Of a DNA stretch of 64,000 nt, positions 28,901-40,747 are shown piece by piece (position 1 is the first letter of the stretch; each line of letters starts with the position of its first letter). The DNA is from Holacanthus passer (Eukaryota > Chordata > Actinopteri > Pomacanthidae), in assembly GCA_025331565.1 (NCBI GenBank), contig JAFREQ010000012.1, positions 13,692,501-13,756,500 of the forward strand, given 5' to 3'. The position numbers were made by a program, and so were the translations under genes. The notes beneath the pieces were generated by a model. That model made no database searches and was not told where the DNA came from. It worked only from the letters and a program-made list of their open reading frames with translations.

Positions 28901-29030
28901 TTCCTCTTCAGTGTCAGGAGATATCAAGAGAGTGGGAGGCTGAATTCTATCATCTTGTAATGTTCAATAAACTAAGGAATGACAGATGAGGTCCCCCGTG
29001 TTGGTGTGTGTGTGTGTGTGTGTGTGTGTG

Positions 29031-29090
<60 letters not shown>

Positions 29091-29455
29091 TGCCTGGGTA
29101 ATGGGGCCAAGGAGTCCATGAAATGTAAGTTGCAACCGGAAGTGTGTGAGTGGGATTTGCACACACACTCAATGGGGTCTGATTAGGGATTAATCTGTGT
29201 GTGTATGTATGTGCCTGTGTGAGTGTGTGTGAGTGTGTATGCCAGCAGGATGTTTTTACTCAGCACAGGTTGTCACTCTCCTGTTTCCCCTGTGTGCCTT
29301 TTGTTCCTCCCCTATTCCACCATTTTGGTTTTTGTACCGAACAAAAAGAGGCCCCACAGCAAGGCCCCCTACCTGAACACCGCCTCCCTCCTGATATTTT
29401 TCAAAGCTCCCCCTCCAACTCCCCTTCTCTCATCTGAAATCCTTTCTCTCTACAC

Positions 29456-29487
<32 letters not shown>

Positions 29488-30463
29488 CAAATGAGCTACA
29501 CTGGCATGACCATAATTAGGCACAGAATTGCCAAAGCATGTTGGACAAGGTTTACAATGTAGTTAGAATTGATCACAATGTAAGAAAAAATAAAATAAAT
29601 GGCTTGAACATTACTACACTATACACTATAAAACAGAGTACGCAGCTACATTATTATTCTGTAATGAAAGAAAAGCAAATTATTGTAAACAAATCATACA
29701 TAAATGCAAAGACATAACTATAGGTGAAAAGAAATAAAATCAAAACAAGGTTTCATGTGTTGTTTCACTGACTTTTATTTTGGTAAAGAACTTGTTTTTT
29801 ATCTACAGGCTGCCGCATAGAGGGAAGAGCTCGGGACTATTTTTGTGTGGCCATGACTGCTCCAAAAAGACTTTATCTCATTCACATTTGGATACACATA
29901 CATATCAATATTTTGATGCCATTCATGTGTGCCAGCAGGAAGTCAGCCAACTCAGTCAGAGGAAGTCTCAAACATGCACGTTCTTAACAAACCAAAAACT
30001 TTTTCGGCATTGGAATGAATGGGGCACAAGCTTGGACTTTCTTGTTGTTGTCAGTTTTCTCTGGGTTGCCAGGTTTGTGTGTGTCCACCACTCTCAGGTC
30101 AGGTTGTGGTCACTCAGTGTGTATTTAGTTAATGTCTTTTTCAGTCTCTCTCTCTCTCTCTCTCTGCTTTGCTGTGTGCTGTGGTGATGGGAGGGCTCTG
30201 GTGGGCTTGTTGAATGAACTCTGTGGTTGTGCTGACAAATCAATGATAAAGAGTAATGACATCAACAATGTAATGTATCTCCTTGTGCTTTCATTGACTC
30301 TCTCCGTCTCCCCCCCAACTCCCCTCTTACCGTTTATGCCACCTTGGGTCTTTGACTTCGTTTTGCGCCATAAACTATGTTTCTATTTCTTTATGTTTGT
30401 CATTATATGTATCTTTTATCTCTGTCGTTTGTTTCTCTCTATTGGTCTGTCTATCCTCTAACT

Positions 30464-30496
<33 letters not shown>

Positions 30497-32599
30497 CCCT
30501 CTCCCTCTCCCTCTCTCTCTCTATTGATCCAGTCATAGTTTTCTCAGTCTTCACAGTACTGGGCCGCTCTAATCAATACAGATAATTGTCTGCTCTCTCT
30601 TGATGCCAAACATAGTCTCCCCTTCTCCCCTCTCCCTCCCTCCCTCCCTTTTTATCAATGAACCCCGGCCTTCCCTCACCCCTCCTCACCCTCCCCACCC
30701 TCCTCCCCTCTAGACGGGGATTCCCCCTCCCCTAATGACGGGAGATAACCTGCTTTCTTTACCGATTTTCTCCCACCCGCCCTCCCCCACACACATCCCT
30801 GCCTCGCCCGCTACCTCCCTTTCCTCCCTCGTTCATCGATTACCGTGAGAGTCGGGGCCCGGCCCGCCCGCCCTACAGATGTAAACACACACAGCGCTCG
30901 TGTTGTGGTTTAGTTGCCATTCGACCGCTCTTCCTGTGCGGGCCTTTTGGTTAATCAGTTAGATCCAGTGGTTTTCACCTGGTTTTTGCAGCTTTCTATG
31001 ACGACTGGGACCCATGATTGTCACGAGGACGATGTTCTACATTCACCATCTGCCCTGTGGCCTCTCATCTCCAAATTATGATCTCATCATCAGTCTCATT
31101 TGTGACATCAAGGAAGACATCCTTGACCAGTAGAAGGCCCTAATCCATATTCTATTGATCCATTTTTTTCCATACAGATTTTATCTGGTGTTGATGGAAA
31201 CAAGGCCCCACCAAAAATATGTTGTAACTGCAGCTTGTAATATTGACAAGTGAAATTAATTTGAGTAATAAAGTCGAGTAGAGTCACTTTTATTTATATA
31301 GCCCCAAATCAAAAATCTGTACAATATTGAACACCCTCTGTCTTTGGACCCTTGATTCGGGAAGGGAAACCTCCACAAAAACAAACCTTTAACAGGAAAG
31401 AAAAGGAGAAACTTTAGGTCCTCCTGGATGGACAGGAGGATATATACATAAGTGATGTATATATGGCGTAAACAAAAGTAGGGGTATTAGAATTACAATA
31501 TGGAGAAACAGAATGACAATATTGAATTGAAGATATTAAGTAAATATGAAATGTAATATGTTAAAGAGTTTTGAGAAAAATGTAAAAGAGTGAAGAGTGG
31601 AGCGAACATTCGAATGTACACAGTTGGACCCAGTGCAGCATTCATATTCTGTCTCTACATATGAAATCCTGTGTGTTTAATAATGCATCCACCGATCCAC
31701 ACAACAAGGCAGGTTATAGGCCTGCAGGTTATTGTACTCTTTGTGTGCGTGCGTGTGTACATGCACGCTCCTGTATGTGTATTCTTCTGTGAATCAGACG
31801 TGTAGCATCCAGCAGAAGTCTCTGATGTATACTCTATCACTGAACTCAATCTGGAGCTGCACGTAAACCACACAAGCAATATCAATGACAATATATATAC
31901 AGTATATGTATCCAATGTTTACACAAATATCTCATATCCACTCACATCTGCTGCAACTGATAGCTGAGGCAATGCCGTATTTCTGTTTGGTCTTTACCAC
32001 AAGAGGAGTAAGTGAGATGGAGTTGGAAAAGGGAAGAAACCGTTTCAATCATGATGTGGGTCCAACATAAAATGTTCTGCTGTAATATGAGAAAACAAAA
32101 GATGGCCAGAGCAAATCATTTGTATTTGAATTGCAAGAGTGTATTGGAGTCTCATGAATATGTTTGTTCGCCGATGAGTTATGTGTGCAATTGTATGTGA
32201 ATGTGTACTTGTTTATGAGCAGGCCGGCATGTGCGCATGCATGTGCACATCTGAGACCAGTGGAGAGAGTCTGGAGGCAAGGCTCAGGTTTACACGTGTG
32301 TGATCAGACTAAGCAGGCCTTAAAAGGGCCAGCAGCAGGATGGAGAGGAGAAAAGAAGGGTGGAGGGAGGTGAAGCAGGGGGGTTATATTGTCCTGGAGG
32401 AGGTTTAGGGAGGTGGGCTGGGGTCGGACGGGAGACAGCAGGGATCCTCCTCGCCCCCTGGGAGTTGAACCTACAACCCCCTAACCTTCCTCTAGCCCTC
32501 TGGTCATGGACTTGAACCCTGTAACCCCCTTGATGGACAATCTGTTCTTCTCCCCAGCCTCACTGCAGCGCTGTGCATGCCATTAACGGATAAATAGGC

Positions 32600-32648
<49 letters not shown>

Positions 32649-34461
32649 ACATGGACTTCCATGTATGAGTCAAGTGTTTGGACAGTTGGCCATGGCTTTG
32701 ACGTTGGGTCTTGCCCCCTTTTATTTAATGCTTGTCAAACAGAAGAGGTGAAAAAAGAAGCCTGAAGCTCAGTGATTTGTTATTTTGACTCCCTGATTTT
32801 TTTTCTTTTTTGCAAGCTGGTGTGAGAGTAATTTTTTTTTTTTTTATTTTGCACATTGAAATAGTTAAATAGAGTATCGGGTGTGATCCACATGAGCTCT
32901 TTCAGTCTCTTGTGGGTTCTAGCTTTCCTAGTGTCCCTCTAACGAGGACAGAGGCAGGGAGGTTTATGCATGTTCAGACCCAGCTCATTCTTCACCTGTC
33001 AACAAAATCATTCTCACCTCGGAAAAAAAATGGAGATCCAGTAGGGAGGAAGACAGGACAGGGGACAGTTAGTGAGAGGGGAAAGGCAATGGAAAAATGA
33101 GGAGGAAAAGAAAAGGACGAGTGGCTGATGTATTCCTCTTAGCCATTTTTTTGTCCTCCTTTATTTCTCTATTTCTTCCCTTGTTTGTGTTTGTGGGTTC
33201 TGCTTATCAGATCCCAGCTCCATTCAGGGCCTCAGTCAGGGGAAGAAGCCAGACGCCTCCATCTCTCTTTCATTCAATCTCTCTGTCTCTCTTGCTTTCT
33301 CGTGCTCTCCCTCTCCTAACCTTTGAGAATAAGAGCCTTGAATTTGAATTTCAGAGCGAGCTAGCGAGCAAGAGGAGGGTTTGGAAGGAGGAGGAGGAGG
33401 AGGAAGAGGAGGAGGGGGGGTACGGTGAGCAGGAGAGGAGAGAAGAGGAGAGGAGGGGAGGCTTGGGGGGAGGAGGGGGCGGTGGTTGTTGGAGCCTCGG
33501 TCGTTGAGAAAAGGCCTGCTCAGCGCGTCCCCCGGCCTCCCCCCTTAGAGGGGCCCCGATCGATACAAACTCGGAGCAATAAAGCTTTCCCCCTGTCATC
33601 TCTGCAGAATACAAAGCAGAATAGAGAGAGGGAGAGAGAAAGAGAGGGAGAGAGAGAAAAAGAGGGAGAGAGAGAGGTGAAAAGCTGTTCCGCTAGCCAG
33701 ACCAATTTCCTAACCCCCCCTCCTCCTCCTCACTCCCCCAACACACCATCACCACCACCTATATCACCCCCTTTCCTTACCTCCTTCTTTTTATCTATCG
33801 CTCTTTCACCTCTTTCCCCAAATGCACAATATATCCCCCCTGACTGTATAGCTGAGCAGCTATCTCTCCATAATAAATACAGCATGAATAAAGTATACAA
33901 TAGATTCCCTGTTTCCCCAACTATCTGAGAAAAAGGAAGAAAAGGGGGAGATGAGGGAGGAAAAAGTGGCAAAAAATGATGTTATGAGGGGGAAAGAAGT
34001 AAAGCAGCCAGGGAGTAGGATGGATGGAAAACAGGAAGGAAGGATAGTTATATCTAGGGATAAAGTGTGTGTAGAGAGGGGAGAGTAGGGATAAGGTAGA
34101 GGAAAGGAGGGAGGGATTTCACCCAGAGAAAGATGGATGTAGCGATACAGGTAGAGAGGAGGTGGAGGAATATTGATGAGGAGGAGGAGGGTAGGTGGAG
34201 GAAGAGGCAAAAATGTGCGGGGATGGGTGAGGGAGTGAGTGGGCGAGGGAAAAGAGAGGGAGAGGTGAGGGGGTCAAACAGCAATCCCTTGAATTGAGAG
34301 CCAATTACTGTAATCGTAATCTGGATTCAAAGCATAGAGACACAGCAGTGACAGGCTCACACACATGCACGTACTGAACAGACAAAAGACAGTGTGTGTG
34401 TTTCTACATCTCTACATGCTGTGTTGATTGTTGGGTGAAACTGCAGATGTGTATGCATTCG

Positions 34462-34492
<31 letters not shown>

Positions 34493-37300
34493 TCCTTGTC
34501 ATCATTCTTCTCCACTGAATGGCAGTGCAGGAGTCAGCCTGACAATCAACTATTGTACTCTTGTCAATTTAATAATATTTCTGAGCGCTGACCTCCACAG
34601 CACTACAGCCATTGCTCTATATGTGTGTGTGTTCCTATATATTTCTCTGTCTCTCCCTCTTTCACCTCAGTCTAACCCCCACCCCTCCCTCCCCCTCTAT
34701 CTCCCTCCCCCGGTCCCTGTCTCTCATTCTCCCCTTTATTAGAAGAAGATAGTGCGAATCCTTCATCTCTCCTCCACTAATTCTCTCCGTTATTGTCCCT
34801 CCGTTCGGCCCTCTGTCTCTCTGCGCTCCTTCACTTGTGTCCTCCTTTTCTTTTCTCGCCGTGATCTATATTGCTCGGGTTTTTTTTTTTTTGCCCCAGC
34901 CTCCTTCCTGTCCTTTCGTGTTATGCTTTAGCTTTTTCTCATTCTTTCTTTCACTCCATCACCTCGCAAAGATGTCACATCCCTATCTTTCCTCCTCTCT
35001 TTTCTCCCTTAGACCTCATCCTTCCATCACCTTATCTCAACTTCCTTGCTCTCACCTTCTTTTTCCTTTCTACCCGGCTGATGTCCCTTCTCCAGGCCAA
35101 CTCTTCCTGTCTCATTTTCACTGCTGTCCCTTTTTGCTTTTTCATCATCATAGGCTCATTTTGTCAACTCTATGTCCCCCTCTCATTCCTCACCCACCCT
35201 CCCTCCCTCCATCCTTCCTTCCTTCCTCATCCCTCTCTCCCTCCCTCCACCCTGTTCGTTCCCTGGGGAGGTCAGTAATAATGGTAGTGATGGAGTGAGA
35301 GAGGGAGGTGCGATTATTGTCTTGTCGGGAGTCAGAGGAATCGATCGGCCCAGAAATATGAGGCGCGAGAAAGAGCCGCTGTGTCAGATACAATAACCAC
35401 CCGCTCCCGGGGGCTTACACACATACACACACACGCATTTAGACACACACACAACATACAGACACGTACACGTATTCGACATGAACATACACATTTATTT
35501 GGTTCGACGCAAGTGCAGACACTGACACGCACGCACATTCGTACCATCTTTCTTTTTCATTAACGCAATGCACACGCATCCCTCTTCTTCTGTGGTGGAG
35601 GAGAGTGGCGAGGCAGCCCAATCATCTACATGCTTTGATCTGAGATAAAGCATAGAAGTAGATCTGTTCTGATCATTCTTCATGCACAGATAAAGGGCAA
35701 GGCGAGGAAAATCGCTCACACACCTTTCACTCACGTAGCTATAAACAGACATAAACACACACACACACACACGCTTGCGCACGCCACACACACATGCTCA
35801 CACTGAGACCTTTCACTGCTGTTGCCTGGCAACGTGGCCGAGTGTCCAATCCGAGCGGAGAACAGTGGCCAGTGATGTCACAGCTGCTGCTGACCAGCAG
35901 GTCTGAGAGAGAAAGCAAGGCAGAGGAGGAGAAGAGAAAGTTTAAATTGGAGGAAGAAAAGGGGGAAGGTCGTGGAAAAAAGAGTGGGATGATGATGATG
36001 AGAGGGTTTGAGGGAAAAGAGGCAGAGCAGGTGAAGATCAGGCCGAGGTGAAAGAGGGGACGGGGGGTCAGAAAGAGCAAAAAAAGAAAATGGTTGATAT
36101 AACTCAAGTCCCATTTTTCTGTATGTTAATACGGAGGCTGATTCTACCCAACAGCCTGCTTTGTCGCTGTAAGTGAATTGTTTAGTCTGAAGTGGCCTCA
36201 ATGCTCCTTGAGCCGGCGATGAAGGCCACCAGTTTCCTCCTGGTAGTCCCTCCGCTCTTGTGCCGGTAGAAGAGGAAGAAGAGGGGGTGATAGGAGCGAA
36301 GAAAAAGATTTGAGCTTCAACCTTGGTAGCGCCGTGGGAGAGAGCGGTGTCTGTCTAGACAAGCCCGGCTCCCTATGGGCTGCCGGGATGATATAGAGAG
36401 GAGGGGAATGGTGTGAGAGAAGGATGGAGGGGCGGAGGGGCCAGAGGAAAAGGAGCGATTGAGAGGTATTAGGACAGGAGAGGAATAGGTGTTGTAAAGG
36501 TGTAGGCGGCGTGTGTGTGTGTGAGATGGCGCGGGTCCCATGGTAGCCAACAGTGTGAGTGTATTTTAGCCCCTGCTGCTTCTCATACAAAACCTCAACC
36601 TCTGTAGTCACCACACTGCTAGACCTACTGTTTATAATCCTGCAACTCCTCATGGGGCTACACCTGCACACACACACACACACACACACACAAATATACA
36701 CTAGACTGGATTTTAAATCTCTCACCTTGTACAATAGAGTCTTGCTGTTGGACTGTGCATAGGACTTGGTGGGTCCATCAGCGAGCCGCGCTCTGTCCCC
36801 TCTATAAGAAGAGCGGTATGATGGATTATATGAATTAGAGTCAGTGTGTGCTTCAGGCCCGAGGCTGCACTAGATATAGGAGGACCGAGCCATGGAGGGA
36901 TACTGAACTGGTTTGGAGACCTCAGAATTGTCCCTGCAATGACCCATTATACACACAGTCTCCTCCCACCTGCCTCACCCCCCAGCTAACATCCTTTCTC
37001 CCATCTTTTTATTCCTGTCGATCTCTCACCTTCATTCCCGCCACTCTGTCCCTTCTCCTTTATTCCCTTCATTTTTTTTCCTTTCTCCCTCTTGGTAACC
37101 CCCAGTCCTCCCTCCCTGCCTCTCCCTCTCTCTCTCTGACAGTGGAGTGATTGATGGCGCTCTAGAGGCCCCAGCCTCCCCCATCCTCCTCCCTGGGGTC
37201 CCACTATCAGATTGTGTGTGTGTTTTTATATGTGCGTGTGTTTATTATCTTACGAACATAACTTCTGGTGGTGACCAAAAGACTCTCTGAGTAAGCATAG

Positions 37301-37348
<48 letters not shown>

Positions 37349-40068
37349 TACACTACACTGATAAAATAATACTCTTACACACTTATTTATTCTATTTTCA
37401 GAGTTAATAATATCACAGTTTGTTATGTAGTATGTGTTAATATGTCGACTTCAGCGGGGACCATTTGCTGTTGGCCCAGTATCATCTAAGTGGGAAGGCT
37501 GGAGTGCTGCTGGGTCTGGTTTCCATGGTAACCAAGGCTCAGACCTCCCTGGGGCAGGAAGGCCCCCCATGGCCATGAACTGTACAACACACACACACAC
37601 ACAGACACTCTCAGAGCACACTTAGACTTACCAGCCACCTATTGTAGCTCCTCAAACACACAGACAGACATGCACAGAGACACACAGTGTGGTAGTTATG
37701 TGAGTAGATTGGAGTTTGGACAAAGGTCACGGCCAAAGCCAGGCTGCCCAGACGACCTCTGACCCAGAGAAACGCCCCCTCACCGACGCACAGTCTGTCA
37801 CCGTCCTCGGACAGGCCCGGCCAATGGGTTCGCTCACACACACATCCACAAACACACTCTCTCTTTCGCTATCGTCTGATTGCTCACAGGTAGACAAACA
37901 AATCTGTCCATTCATGGCCTGATGAAGGCCAAAACATTATCATGGAAATAACTTGGTCAAATAAATTGGTTAGATTGAAGATTTGTCTCAGGCCTTAAGC
38001 GTGTTTGTCGTCCAGCTGGACTGTGAAATTAGTTGTTTGGTTGATTAATACCACAAAAAAGAAAGAACTGGCGAAGCTAATCCTGCTGTAGATAACAATT
38101 ATTTTCTAGTTTAATTAATGAATCATTTGTTTCTAAAAAATTAAACAGTGAACACAAATCCAGAAGAATTTCCCAGAGTCTGAGGTGACAGCCTCAAATT
38201 CTTTGTTTTATCCAATCATCAGGTCAAAACCCAAAGACATTCAGTTTTCTGTTATATATGACAAAGAAAAGTAGAAAATCCTCATGTTCAAGAAGTTTGG
38301 AATTTGGCATTTTTGCTTGAAAAATAAACAAAATGATTAGTCAATTATCAAAACAGTTGCTGGATAATTTCAAATCATTAATCAACAAATCATTTCAACT
38401 CTAAATTCAGAAATTTACCACAAAATATTGTGCATATGTGAGTTTGTAGGAAAGCTATCTCATCAAAGCTTCTATACTGATTTTATCTATATGGTAAATA
38501 TATAATTGTATATGTCAGAACATCACTGTTTTGTATGAATGTGAGCACAGATTTAAACAAGATGTCTCTATATAACTGAGGGCACCTCTAGTGCTGTATG
38601 CGCTTCTGAGAGAGCGTCTATCCAACAGTACATTGGCCTGTTGTAAATCACCACATAAAGTATTTATAAGGTTAAACTTGGGAACTCTGCTGCCGTTAGC
38701 TTTTGAATTAGTGAACTTGGACCAAGGGATAAGAGGGGGGAGGGGGGTGATCAGTGGTCCACCTAGTCTCCGCATCCATAGATGGAGCCTGTTTGTTCAC
38801 CAGGATTAGAGAATCAAGAGTGCCACCTTGTGGTCGGCTCAGCCTACTGTCAGAGCATCACAGTCACACTTTCAGATTTGAAAATCTAGGCAGTATTTCT
38901 GCTGAAACACGCTATTCTGCTTCCTCGAGATCATTCCCCGACTTCAGGTTTTCACTTATTTAGCAGCTTCTTACGCTGTTAATCCTAGTGGGCGGCAGTG
39001 ACAGTAGGTCATATCTTGTTTATCTGCGATGTTCCACTTTTGTACCACATGTAAGGATTCGGGTGTGGATTTCTGTGGTGTGTCACTGTGTGCAGCCCAC
39101 AGTGTGGGGTGGTCAGTGGTACAGTGAGTGTTGTGACTGAGTTTTTCCTTCCGCTCGGGTTAGAGTGGAACTGGTGAGATTGGCTGAGGATGTCTCACAT
39201 CTTCTCGTGTCGGTGCCGACCTCCCCCGACAGACCACCTCACACCCACTGATGTCCTCACTAACAACAACCCTGCAGTCAGACATAGACACAGATATGAC
39301 CGAGGAGAGATGGTCTCTGACTCGTGGAAGACAAAACAGGCTACGAGAGCTTGTTAAAATCACTTAAAGTTGAGGAAAAACTCTGATCAGTTGAGTTTTG
39401 GATAGGTTTTTGAAGGTGCAATGGGTCATATGTCATGCAACGCTCTTCAGTCAGAATGTCAAGCTTGCTGTTTTTCTCTTTGGTGAGTGAGCGTGTGTGT
39501 GTGAGTGGCTGTTTCCAGCCGCGCCATCACTTTCCGTCGGCACCCATCATCCCCCTCTTTTTCACCTTGTCTATCTCTTCTATCTCCTCGCTCACTCACT
39601 CATTCTCCCACTCTCTAACCTCTTGCGTGTCCCCCTTTCTTTGTCTTTCTTTTTTTTTTCTTTTTGTCTTGTATCTTTCTCTCCTCTCGGCCGAGTTCCT
39701 ACTCTTGAGGCTTACTTCCTGTTGTGTTGCAGGATGTGGGGAGGAGGTGGGGCTTGGGGGTGTGGGACTGTCATGTGCAAGAGAGAGAGAGAAAGAGAGG
39801 GAGGGAGAGAGTGATTCTCTAAACCATATGATTTAATACACTCCTCCTTTTTGGTTAGAGAGAGACGGAGAGAGGGAGAGTGAGAGTTTTTCTTTAACGT
39901 AGCACACACACTCTCTCACAGACACAGATATGACCAAGACAGCAGCAATAGCAGCAAAGGACTTCTCCAGTATGTGGTTGCCAGGTGAGTGACTGTCTGT
40001 GCAGCCCTGTCTTTGCTGGCCCTCATTTACCAAGACCAATTAAGCTTTGCGTGAGGGAGAGGGCACTA

Positions 40069-40161
<93 letters not shown>

Positions 40162-40690
40162 AAGAGAAAGAGAACTGTGTCTACACTGTTGATTAATGCC
40201 ACTGGATCTAACAAGCTCAGCTAATTAGAGAACATCAAAGAGGGAGAGGCGGTACTGAGAGAAAGATGTGGATGGATGAATGGATGGATAGATGGAGGGT
40301 TGATGGATGGATGGATGGATGGATGGGTGTCTGTCGCAGGCAGAGGGAAAGGTCAGACACCTCGCAAGTCCATAGCATGCCTGTGTGTGTGTGTGTGTGT
40401 GTTTATACTGAGTACTGAATGCTAAAACAGCTTGAGGTGAATACAGTAAAAAGTTTTTTTAAAACATCTTTTGAAACATACCTGTAACAAAAACCCAGTG
40501 GTGCAGCTTGTGTGTCTTGTCTGCATTTTTCTGTATTGTGTTTTTTTTAATTTGTCATGATAGAACAGCTTTTCATTTTATTGTCTATTTTATTGTCTAT
40601 CATTGCAGCAGTTTTACATTTGTGTTCAGTTTTTAGATATTTAGCTAATAAGGTTTCTTCCTGTGCAACTTTGAGACTGGTATCAACTTT

Positions 40691-40747
<57 letters not shown>

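Larger units (their letters stand above)
16969..39929 (+). other. pou2f2: First intron of the exon 1a transcript (part before exon 1b)
   Basis: About 23 kb without a supported coding exon. It carries most of the window's microsatellites, long purine/pyrimidine strand-asymmetric tracts (25640-26220, 30590-30720, 33360-33480, 34660-35260), two teleost repeat fragments (29453-29760, 31278-31445), and candidate regulatory blocks near 20480-20600, 22355-22495, 24380-24600 and 35260-35410. A CATAAAAGG TATA-like sequence lies at 17889-17897 in GC-rich DNA. Confidence 0.6.

Noticed and set aside
28999..29088. Regular repeats as a possible CRISPR array or satellite
   Set aside because: These are dinucleotide microsatellites without spacers, in a vertebrate genome.
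36198..36734. A 178-aa minus-strand ORF
   Set aside because: It contains a CVCVCV stretch from a CA microsatellite and Ser/Pro/Leu from purine-rich DNA, with no domain or splice context.
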